From the NCBI GenBank assembly GCA_031772625.1, contig CM062817.1, positions 891,732,184 to 891,796,183 of the forward strand: a stretch of DNA of 64,000 bases, written 5' to 3'. This document shows, in pieces, positions 55,104-64,000 of this stretch. Positions within the stretch are counted from its first letter, which is position 1. Each line of letters starts with the position of its first letter. The notes under the pieces were generated by a model, which saw nothing but the letters and a program-made list of their open reading frames with translations, was not told where the DNA came from and ran no database searches. Position numbers and translations under genes: made by a program. The DNA is from Pinus tabuliformis. Taxonomy: Eukaryota; Streptophyta; Pinopsida; Pinales; Pinaceae.

Positions 55104-56185
55104 AGATCTAGTATTCAGGTTATTGGCTTATGGTGTTGTGCTTGATTTGAACCAGGGATGAACCTTAGTGCTTGATGGAGGATAAGATCTAATGATGGAT
55201 CGAGATCTTAAGGCTTGAAATGAATTATCTTTATATGGTTTGATCATGTTTATTCTAGATCTGAATACTGACGCATGTGTTGTTATCTGGGTATAACTGA
55301 AGTCTGGAATAGCTGCAGAATTATGAATTAATATTTGCAGATGTATACGCTGGTTGGCTTTTGAAAAACTGTGTATACACACAAGTTCGACACATGGAAG
55401 TAGCGTATACCTTATAAAATATGTTTAAGTTGTTTCTGTTTGCTGTTGTAGAGTTCTGGGCTCTGGTTTGGGTTTTGGTTACTGTATTCTGGTGATAGTA
55501 TTCTGAATGATCAGATTGATGGGTTGTCAAAGTGATTGATTGATTCGGTTGTGGTTGGTTCAGATAGTAATTGGTTGATGAAAATGTATGTGATTATTGA
55601 ATTATAGTTGTGATGTTGTTGATGGATCCAGTCTGAAAATTTATGAAACGTGGTCCTTGGAGGAAGAAAGAAGGTCGTAGGCTTCTGTAGGTCGTAGCCT
55701 ACATACTAGTAAACATATAAGCTAGTACAAGAGTTAGGGGGTTATAGCTCCCTTCCAAGAGAAGCTGGAGAACGAGAGAAGGTTGTAACCTTCTGCAGGT
55801 AGAAGCCTGCGTACTGGTATAAGTCTGCACTAGTACAAAATTGCAAACATATTTTATTATTATTAAAAGAAGATAGAGACGACAGCAGCAGGTGGTTTTC
55901 ACCCACATTGGGTTACTACCTTATATCTTGGTGTTCATGTGTGTTACTTATGTGTGATGCTTTATTCTGCTTTTACAATAAATCTATGATATACTGGTTA
56001 AAGTTTAATGCATGATAAATTGGATAAATCAAAAGTTCTCTACATATACACTAGTTTCCTTAAATACAATCACGTATACATGCTAGTTCACTTCACTGAA
56101 GTAGCATATACAAATCTGTTTGGAAAATTAAATTATTGATCTGATAATATTGATTCACCCCCCCCTCTCAGTATTATTTCCAACA

Positions 56186-58070
56186 TATGTTGACTCTACC
56201 TCTTTGCCATCTGCACTGCTGTCAACTCTGGTCTGTGCTCCCCAATATATGACAACTGCTAGCCTCTGCCTTTTTCACTATGATATATGAATACATCAAT
56301 CACCACTAATCCATCCTACTACTGTGTACTATGGGCTCTCATAGCAAGGTAATGATCCATGAGACAAAACCTCTCAATGGACCTTGCCCAAATTTCTGTG
56401 CTTTTGGGACTAATACTTCACATCGTCCCACCTCTCACCTGGAGGTATGGCTGCTTGTGATCCCTCTACCCACTTGGATCGAAACATCCCCCTACTGGAG
56501 GTCTCTTCTTGAGTGGATGTCTCCACTCGGTCTCCTCTTTGATTCTCCAATTATGGCTGCTCCACAACTTTTTGGGGTTGCTTCTTCTCTGCTTGAGTGG
56601 ATCTCTCCACTTAGTCTCCTTCTCTGCTTCTCTAATTGTGGCTGCTCCACAACTTTCTGAGACTGCTTCTAAGGCTTCCTCTAGGGATTCATGTTGAGAG
56701 ATAATTCATTCTCCCTCTCAACCACTAAGTCTCTAACCCTTTCCTTTCTCCTCAAGGATTTGCATGCATATTTTACCTCAAGTGCATACAGGTTCTTAAC
56801 TCACACACCGATTTATTTTACCTGTCCAATGGTGATGTGTCTAAGGGAAACCTTTCCCTTACTAAAAATCACAGCATAGCCATGGTCTTCCAACAACGTG
56901 ATAGAAACATGATTCTTCTTTAGTCCTAGAACATACATCACATCTGTGATTCTAAGGGGGGAGCCAAACTACCTTTGAAAGGAAACTATATTAATCCTGA
57001 TAGTGCTATACCTCCTATCATCTCCAAACTCTATGTTCTGCTTGAGGTATTTCTCCTCAAAGTCACATGAGAGATCTTTATTCCCTGTCATATGGAACGA
57101 GGCACCTCCGTCGAGATTCCACACACTTCCCATTATAGTGTTGGCCATGCATGCAATGATAATGAAATCAAGTTTGAATTGTGAAGCTATAGCTTCACCT
57201 ATTGCCGCTATTGTAGGCTCCTTCTTGCTTGCTTTCTTTTGTGGGAAATTCATGGAAAAGTGCTCGTACTCGTGACAGTGAAAACAATTGACTTTTGACA
57301 ATTCCTTCTTCTTGCCTCCTGCCTCACTTGGGACTTCTTTCCCTTGTATTTATTTTCTTTTCTCACTAATGCAAAGTCCTCTTCCACTTCTTTGGAAGAG
57401 GTCCCATCTCGGGTATTTCGTTGAATCTCTTCTTGTACTAAATATAACCACAACTGCTCCAAACCTAGTAGCTTCTCCCTCCCATTAACAGAGTCTTGGT
57501 AACTATGATAGATCTTAGGAAGTCCTCGAAGAGCTAGGCTCACCATATCATATTCGGAAACAGTAATCTCAACACTTACAAGCTCATCCTGACAATGGGT
57601 GAACTTGGTCAAGTAATTCGAAATTGAGTTGCCCTTCTCCATATTGATAATTTTGAGTTTATGCTTCAGTTCCAACTTCCTATGGTCATTTTTATTCTGA
57701 AACAGGTCTGTCATTGCCTTCCACATTGATTATGGAGTGTCCTTACCATGGATACTCGAGACAATGTGGTCTCTAACACCTTCCAGGATAATCCTTCTCG
57801 CTTTTTCCACACACTTTCTCCATTCATCTAGATCTTTAGCATCTGATGCTGGAGGCTTAGGAATGTCATGATCTATGAATTCATTGAGGCCTTTTTCTTC
57901 CAGCACTACCTCTATCATGTCCTTCCAAGCTATGTAATTCGAGCTGCCTTCCAAGGCATACTCAAGTTGCAAACCATAGAATGACATATTGTTGCTCTGA
58001 AGTATGAACTTGCAAATTCGATTTTCACCTGCACAACAAACTTGAATTATCCTCTTCTATATTGTCTTCA
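56186..58070 (-). pseudogene. CopE gag, protease and linker remains
   Basis: Minus strand: gag start LEYALEGSSNYIAWKDM (about 57,950), gag core LRGLPKIYHSYQDSV (about 57,510), knuckle CFHCHEYEHFS (57,285), protease WNLDGGASFHMTGNK (57,120), then a segment like the pre-integrase of CopG to about 56,690. Bases 56,186-56,690 hold acidic/basic linker-like sequence including an 80-bp tandem pair (56,508-56,672). Fossil, broken. Confidence 0.75.
56508..56672. repeat. About 80-bp tandem duplication in CopE
   Basis: Two adjacent copies beginning CTTGAGTGGATGTCTCCACT and CTTGAGTGGATCTCTCCACT, each ending GGCTGCTCCACAACTTT plus about 15 bases. Roughly 85% alike by eye. Confidence 0.75.
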
Positions 58071-58082
58071 ACTTTGGTACCA

Positions 58083-58964
58083 TGTAGATTTTTACTGTAG
58101 ACTCAACAACTTATGTGATATGCTAAAACAAAAGACAAGAATCTACTGTACTCTTAAGTGGAAACCAAAATTGATCGACGAAAACAATAAGCAGAAAAGG
58201 AAGAATATCAATCACACATAACACAATATTTCTCTGAGGAAATAAACTGTTAAAAACCCCAACTATTTATATAGCATTAACTAGAAGATCTAAGAAGAAA
58301 ATACAATGCTTGTTCAACCCGAACAATTCCTACACTAGTACAATCTATATCTCTGCTTTATAGGCTGACTTTATCCAGCACTTAACCAATTTTCCAGCCT
58401 TCCAAGACCCTACTTTCTTGTGCAATATCTAAGGGAATTAACCTCTATTTAATGTGGAAATTCCCTCTCCATAACTGCGCAATCCAAACGTAGGCCCTTA
58501 ACTAATTGGATGCACCATCTGTACAACTAGGAAAGTTATACAACTGATAGTACATTGTCCCTAAACTCTAATCTCAACTGGGTCTTCCTTTGAACTTACA
58601 TGCATGAGCAATTTATGAGTGAATATTTAGTTAACTGGTGTGGTATTGGTGCACTTCTCCACTAGTAGACCTCTACTAGTTCCTCCAACAGTTATAACTA
58701 GTTTAACTGACTATAACTTAGTTAGACTAAGTTATCTAATTACAACTCAAAAGAACTCAGCCTGGGCCCCTAAAATTTAGGTATCACTCTACATGACTCT
58801 AGATAGACTTCCAAATCGAATTTCCTAAGTCAATTTAACTTAATTAACTATTACAAGTTGCTATGAGAATAGAATTTCGATTTAATTCACAATTTAATTC
58901 AAGGACAAATTAAATTGGTATTTATAGATGCTATTTTTAACATCTTTTGTTGCAAATTGCAGTA
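58083..58964 (-). repeat. CopE 5' LTR (882 bp)
   Basis: Plus-strand start TGTAGATTTTTACTGTAG; matches 39,753-41,112. A primer site (TGGTACCAAAG on the minus strand) lies at 58,072-58,082. Confidence 0.83.
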
Positions 58965-61091
58965 GTTGAAAGAAAGAATATAACTTTGTAGGAAATGGAA
59001 AGAATAATGTTTAATGAAGCCAATCTACCTGACACATTTTGGGGAGAAGCAATCTACATTGTAGTCTACATTTTGAATAGAGCACAAATTAGAGTGAACA
59101 ACAACAGTAATCCTTATGAATTATGGAAAGGCAGGACAACTATAGTCAAACACTTCAAGGTATTTGGAAGAAAGTGCTACATAAATAAAAATAAGATAAT
59201 TTAGGAAAGTTTTATTCTAGAATAGATGAATTATTTTTGCTCGGTTATGCACCTAGAAGCAAGAGCTATAGATGTTACAAAAAAATACCCCGATAAAAAT
59301 TGGTAGACAACATTGATGTAAGAGTAGATGAATAAATTCCTCATAAATAAAGTCATAAAGAAAATCAAGATTCGATGGAGATGATAAACAAATAACATGA
59401 AAAAGAAAAACAAGAAGAATAAGAGGAAGGGGCAAAACTTCCACATTCAAAGGCTCCATTAAGATATGCTTAGAGGTTTCATTCTAAAGATAAAATCATT
59501 GGTTATAATGAGTGAGGAGTTTAGACTAAAAGTAAATTGATGAGCACACTAGGGCAATGTTCCAAATTTGCATTTTTTTCCAAAATGGAAGCTAAGAAAT
59601 TTGTCAAAGCTAGTAAAGATAAGCATTGGATCAAAATTATGAACGAAGAGCTAGATCAGATTAAGAAAAATCATACATGGGAAATTGTTCCTAGACAAAA
59701 AGAAAAGAATGTAATTGGCACTAAGTGGCTCTTTAGGAACATAGTAAATTAATATGGGCATGTGGCGAGGAATAAATCAATATTAGTTTGTAAAGGATAT
59801 GCATATGTGGAAGGTGCTGATTTTGAAGAAACTTTTGCTCCAATAGCCAGACTTGAATCCATTAGAATGTTTTTATCATTTGTGTGTTTCAAAAAGTTTA
59901 AAGTATATAAAATTAATGTCAATTCAACCTTCTTGAATGGTGACTCGGAAGAATAAGTATATGTTGAACAACCATAAGGTTATTAGTTTTCAAAAAATGG
60001 AAATGATGTGTGCAAATTGAAGAAAACATTGTATTGTCTAAAGCAAGCTCCCAAGGCTTTGTACTAAAGATTTTACAAGTATCTACTACAACAAGGATTC
60101 AAAAGAGGAGCAACAAACAACAACCTTTATATCAAAACAGATAAGGAAATTTTCTTAATCATTGTAGTATATGTAGATGATATTATTTTTGGAATTGATG
60201 TTGACACAATGAGCAAGAGGCTTGTAGAAGAAATGAAAAAATAATTTGAAATGTGCATGCTATGTGAGTTTTCATTATTTCTAGCAAACAAATAATTATT
60301 CATCTCCAAAATTAAATACATTAAGGAAATTTTAAAGAAATTTGTCATGCAAAACTATGCACCTGTCAACACACTAATGGTCAGAGGATGCAGATTGAGC
60401 AAAGATGATGAATCCATTGATGCAAATCAAATTGTGTATAGGCCAATGATTAAAAAATTACTATATTGATGACATTAATACCAAATATTATGAAAGTGAT
60501 AGGATTGTTTTCAAGATTTCAATCTACACAAAAGAAGACTCATGTGCAGTTAAAATAATAATTAAATATTTGAAGGGGACTCTATACTTTGGCCTATGGT
60601 ATTGAAGAAGAAAATACTTTAATTTAATGTCATATACAGATATAGATTGGGAAAGAAGTGTAGATGAAAGGAAAAATAGAAGTGGAGGAGCATTATTTTT
60701 GGGAAATTGTCTGGTATCATGGTTTTAAACCTCAATCTCCTTGTCCATAGCCAAAGTTGAATACATTGCAACAACAACATGTTGTACTCAAGTTCTTTGG
60801 ATGGTGCAAACTCTGAAGGATATCATAGTAGAATATGATCAACCAATATCAATTTTCTATGATAATACAAGTGAAATAAATTTTTTAAGGAACCCTATGA
60901 CGCATTCATAGACAAAACACATTCCCATCAGGTATCACTTTTTAAGAAAACATATAGGTGAACACAATGTTAAGTTGGAATACACTGCTACTAAGGAATA
61001 AGTTGTAAATATATTTACCAAACCTATGCCCAAGGATAGTTTTGAATATCTAAGAAACAAATTGGGAGTAATATCTGTCCCATCTCATTAG
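58965..61091 (+). pseudogene. CopD integrase end, RT and RNase H
   Basis: Continues the CopD coding region after CopE: integrase NLPDTFWGEAIYIVVYILNR (59,021), RT with the VKASKDKHWIKIMNEELDQI segment (59,605), NSTFLNGDSEE (59,926) and VVYVDDIIFGI (60,163), and RNase H remains to 61,091 (ATTCCTQVLWMVQTLKDI, 60,770). Fossil, many breaks. Confidence 0.8.
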
Positions 61092-61975
61092 TAATAAAGA
61101 ATTAAGAGATTGCAGCAACTCATACCACATGAAGAAGACGAGAACGTTTGAGGGTGAGATGTAGGAGAAAAATGGTGAAATGGAAAGGTTGTAGGATATG
61201 GATTGACAATAGAAAGTGAAATAAATAATGTATTTCAATGAACAATAATGCATAAGTTCAAAGGGAGCAACATATTTTCCTTGATATTACCAAGGGGGAG
61301 AGTTATAAATAAGGAGAAACATAGGTTCAAGGGGAACATCCCTTTGATGACAAAAGTAAAATTTGTAGAAATGGACAAGTTAATATTAGGGGGATTTTTG
61401 TTGCAGTCAAAGGAGTTAAGTCATAGACAAAAAGAATCCTAAGACCGGGGGAGGAGTCCCAAAAAGAAGAAGTACGTGGAAGTTCAAGTACAAGGGGAGT
61501 GATTTCAATGGCATAGCTACATAAGAGGAAATGTGGCATGTAGGGACAAATAGAAATAACCTTGACAAGGGGAACCTAGTTGCAAACAAAGGAGAAGAAA
61601 GAAATTAGAGGAAGTAGTTATTTTTTTATTAACATATCAGGGAAAGAAATTGCAGTAAGAAGTAAAAACAACCCTTTTCCATTGATGTCAAAGGGAGAGA
61701 ATATGAGACATAAGGAGAGATAGTAGACGGGGGAAGCAATTATAATCACTAAGAGAAGTTGTAAATGGAGAAAGAGTTGAAAACGCTAATAAAAGTTTTA
61801 GACATAATAATATTTACAGATAAAGAGAAGAAAACACTTAAGGGAAGCATCCCTATACCATTGATGTCAAAGGAGGAGAAGTTGCATGCACAAGGAGAAT
61901 TTTAGACGTGGGAGTTCGTTTGTATTATCGTAGAATTGACTAAGGTTTCCCATCAATGATAAAGGGTGGGATTTT
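61092..61975 (+). other. CopD 3' untranslated region with repeated polypurine tracts
   Basis: No gene seen. Repeated AAGGGGGAGAG/AAGGGGAAC-type purine runs (about 61,290, 61,335, 61,447, 61,490, 61,568, 61,690, 61,838, 61,870) and several TTGATGTCAAAGG units. The last, AAAGGGTGGG, sits just before the 3' LTR. Sirevirus-like. Confidence 0.65.
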
Positions 61976-63039
61976 TGGGGAATATTGTTGTCATTGATGT
62001 CAAATATAGAGGGAGACTACATATATCCAAGATAAATATTGGAATATGAAGATTTTGGAAATATTATTTTTGGGATTTTGATGGCCAATTTGGATACCCT
62101 ATCTTTGAAGGAATTTTTACTCCAATTACCTAGCTGAAATGGGAGCATAAGATATATGGTTGGAAATATTATTCTGAGACATTTACAAAGGTATATGGCA
62201 TTCCCTATAAATACATAGGAATGACGAGATATGAAATATTTTGTCAGGATGACCCAACTAGAAAATGGAAGTAGACCTACCCAACCAATTCTACAAGTTG
62301 GCCCCATAAGTGAACATAAAATCCCTATAAATAAAGAATATATGAGTTCATTTAAGGTGTATTAAAGAAAAAATATATCTTAGGTGCACAAGAAGATCTA
62401 AGGAATATTTTTGGGGCAATTCTTAGAGATTAAAAGAGGAAACAAAAATGTGATTTATGGGGTAAACAAGTCATCTTGGAATTTTCGTTATAATTTTTTT
62501 TTATGGGATGTTTCAAATTATGAAACTTGGAGGATACAAACAAGATATTTTTATACACCCATGGTTCAAATTTCAAAACTTGGTTCACTATAATTTTGGA
62601 GATATGCTTTGAGGAAGTTAGGCTTCCTAAATTCTCCTTAAATCTTCTTCAAAGAAGTCAACTTGGTATTTTCACTATAAATTTATTTAATGTGATGCTT
62701 AAGAATGTGAAGCTTCGAGGATATAGATAGAATATCTTCATTTACTTGAGGTCAAAATTTCAAACATGGGTTCACTATAATTTTGGAGATCTTCTATGAG
62801 GAAGTTAGGCTTCCTAAATGCTCCTTAAATATGCTTCAAATGGGTTAGATTGGTGTTTTTACTACAATTTTCTTTCTAAGATGTTTCAGACTATGAAATT
62901 TGGAGGAGATAAAGAAGAGATGCCAAGGTACCTATGGTATAAATTTCAGACCTTGTTTCATTATAACTTTGATGATATGATATGAGACAATTAGTGTTCC
63001 TGAATGTTCCTGAAACATGCTTGAAACCGATCCATAAAT
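61976..63039 (+). repeat. CopD 3' LTR (left part)
   Basis: Starts TGGGGAATATTGTTGTCATTG after a purine tract and matches the 5' LTR at about 80%. It holds three roughly 187-bp tandem units starting at about 62,471, 62,658 and 62,845. It is interrupted at about 63,040 by CopI. Confidence 0.75.
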
Positions 63040-63951
63040 TGTCGTGGATATTCCACTGGATTGTTCATCATAATAGATCTAGTAATATTATATTAAAAAT
63101 CTTAAATCTGACCTATTACAATTTTATTAAATTTATGGATTTGTAGATTTACTGTTAATCGTGCATGTATGAAAATGAGAATTATGTAGAAAATAGAGAA
63201 CAAAAAAATAAAATCTCACACACACATTTGACACAAGATTTTCTCTAGTAAACCCTTTTGGCAGAAAAACCTAGCTAAAAGGTGAGGCTGCTCCACTCTC
63301 TTTTTCTTTCTGGAAACATGGCTGCGAGTACAAATAAGTATGGACTATGTCCCGTGCGCTGCTACAATGCACCTCTGTGTGCTCTACCTCTTATCCCCTC
63401 TTGGCTATTTTTTCTCAGCTATGGAACAAATGCACTGAAAATAATGGAATTTGATGCAGGTGCATATAACCTAGGTTAAGTGTTTACTTGGGGAGTTAGT
63501 TTACAAAGCTATGATTTAATTAATTATTGTAATTTTATATAGTTTTTAAGAGAGAATGAATATTATTGTAAGTAGAAGAAGTTTCAAGAGTATTGTGGAA
63601 GGCTTGAGAGGATTATGGATTAGTTAGCTCTTATCTAGGGATAAGGGATTAGATGAGAGATTTTATGGATTAGGAGAGATATTTTGGAGTTTGTTGAGGG
63701 ATCTAGAACCTACCTTGGGTTCTAATCCATTTGTATAAATTGAGCTGAGCACATCAGGCATGTAAGATGTATAAGTGTGTGAGTGAGCGTGAGAAATGAG
63801 AGGCCAATCATTGGGCCAGTTCTCCTGTAATTATTTTGTTTAGTAATTAATCATTTTTTGAGTTTATGTACATGCCTATTCCATTTTCTTTTCAGTTTTA
63901 GTGGGTGTTAATTTTATTAATGTACAGACCTATGGTTAGATGGCTGCAACA
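63040..63951 (+). repeat. CopI 5' LTR (about 912 bp)
   Basis: Starts TGTCGTGGATATTCC and ends GGCTGCAACA, followed by a primer site. A TATA-like GTATAAATTG lies at about 63,733. It belongs to another copia element whose body is beyond the window. Confidence 0.65.
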
Positions 63952-63955
63952 ATTT

Positions 63956-63967
63956 TTGGTATCAAAG
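63956..63967 (+). other. CopI primer-binding site
   Basis: TGGTATCAAAGC, four bases after the LTR end: the copia initiator-Met primer site with one difference from TGGTATCAGAGC. Confidence 0.75.
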
Positions 63968-64000
63968 CTTGCAGTAGCCTCGTCTAATGTGTGTGCCTGA

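Larger units (their letters stand above)
41321..56185 (+). mobile_element. CopF: Sirevirus copia, third level of the nest
   Basis: 5' LTR 41,321-42,829 (TGTTGG...CCAACA), primer site TTGGTATCAGAGA from 42,831, gag with coiled coil and zinc knuckles, protease, integrase, RT and RNase H to 47,754, a run of polypurine tracts, then a 3' LTR from about 48,660 to 56,185 interrupted by CopG. LTRs agree at about 93% by eye (range 90-96% by segment). All domains are present but broken, with roughly ten breaks. No clean target duplication seen in CopE. Confidence 0.88.
48660..56185 (+). repeat. CopF 3' LTR, split by CopG
   Basis: Outer parts 48,660-49,110 and 55,104-56,185 match the 5' LTR in order. 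The middle 49,111-55,103 is CopG. Confidence 0.88.
39753..58964 (-). mobile_element. CopE: copia inserted in CopD integrase
   Basis: Exact GTTGA target duplication (39,748-39,752 and 58,965-58,969); the CopD integrase reading NGVVERK resumes across it. 3' LTR 39,753-41,112, remains of the RNase H tail (41,113-41,320), insertion of CopF (41,321-56,185), then gag and protease remains (58,070-56,186), and 5' LTR 58,964-58,083. The LTRs are about 86% identical by eye outside one length difference. Broken; much of pol is not present. Confidence 0.85.
31685..63039 (+). mobile_element. CopD: outermost Sirevirus-like copia of the nest
   Basis: 5' LTR at 31,685-36,275 (with a LINE fragment inside), degenerate primer site TTAGTATCAAAGAAG (36,277-36,291), gag with long coiled-coil region, protease and integrase start to 39,752, then insertion of CopE, then the rest of integrase, RT and RNase H at 58,965-61,091, a region with several polypurine tracts, and a 3' LTR from 61,976 that is cut by CopI at about 63,040. 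LTRs are about 80% identical by eye, the most diverged of the nest. Broken, with a large number of breaks. The coiled-coil gag and multiple polypurine tracts are Sirevirus traits. Confidence 0.78.

Noticed and set aside
1-64000. CRISPR arrays, tRNA or rRNA genes, organelle-derived inserts
   Set aside because: Looked for repeat-spacer regularity, tRNA-like arms and ribosomal motifs and saw none; the evenly spaced motif in element N is too short and too few in copies to be CRISPR.

Overview
Plant nuclear DNA made almost wholly of nested transposable elements. I see no convincing host gene, tRNA, rRNA or CRISPR array. The mix (Athila/Tat-like Ty3/gypsy elements primed next to a TGGCGTC-type site, Sirevirus and Tork-like Ty1/copia elements, an L1-type LINE with a C-terminal RNase H) is typical of a large seed-plant genome. 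A gymnosperm is plausible from the density and age spread, but this is inference.

Left half (1-31,441). A minus-strand Athila-like gypsy element (Gyp2) spans about 653-24,974. It reads LTR-B, gag, protease/RT/RNase H/integrase, a 2 kb spacer, then a third gene region (ORF3) where Athila elements keep their env-like gene, then a polypurine tract and LTR-A. LTR-A also serves as 5' LTR, with primer site and gag, for a second copy running off the left edge (Gyp1), so the two form a tandem array. Gyp2 has been invaded three times: two opposed copia copies (CopW +, CopX -) inside ORF3; a 1.92 kb solo LTR inside LTR-B (target duplication gttga); and a 3,695 bp element (N, 15,857-19,551; target duplication gattc) inside pol. 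N has no RT and no LTRs, yet carries an open 518-codon gene related to the ORF3 protein. A plus-strand piece of a third gypsy copy (Gyp3, ORF3 to LTR-C) follows, then an LTR-like stretch and the 5' end of a minus-strand copia (CopH).

Right half (31,685-63,039). A four-level nest: CopD (Sirevirus-like, +) holds CopE (-) in its integrase gene; CopE holds CopF (Sirevirus, +); CopF holds CopG (-) in its 3' LTR. LTR divergence judged by eye (about 20%, 14%, 7%, 2%) falls in nesting order. The 5' LTR of CopD also holds an L1 LINE fragment and two families of tandem repeats. The right edge shows the LTR and primer site of one more copia (CopI).

The most unusual item is element N: an intact ORF of unknown function, TGTTATC...GATAACA ends, an exact 5-bp target duplication, an evenly spaced CTGCGAAA motif array near one end and a perfect 32-bp palindrome beside the gene. 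A second cross-cutting signal is a GGTCCATGGTATT-type motif lying upstream of the TATA box in three different copia LTR families.
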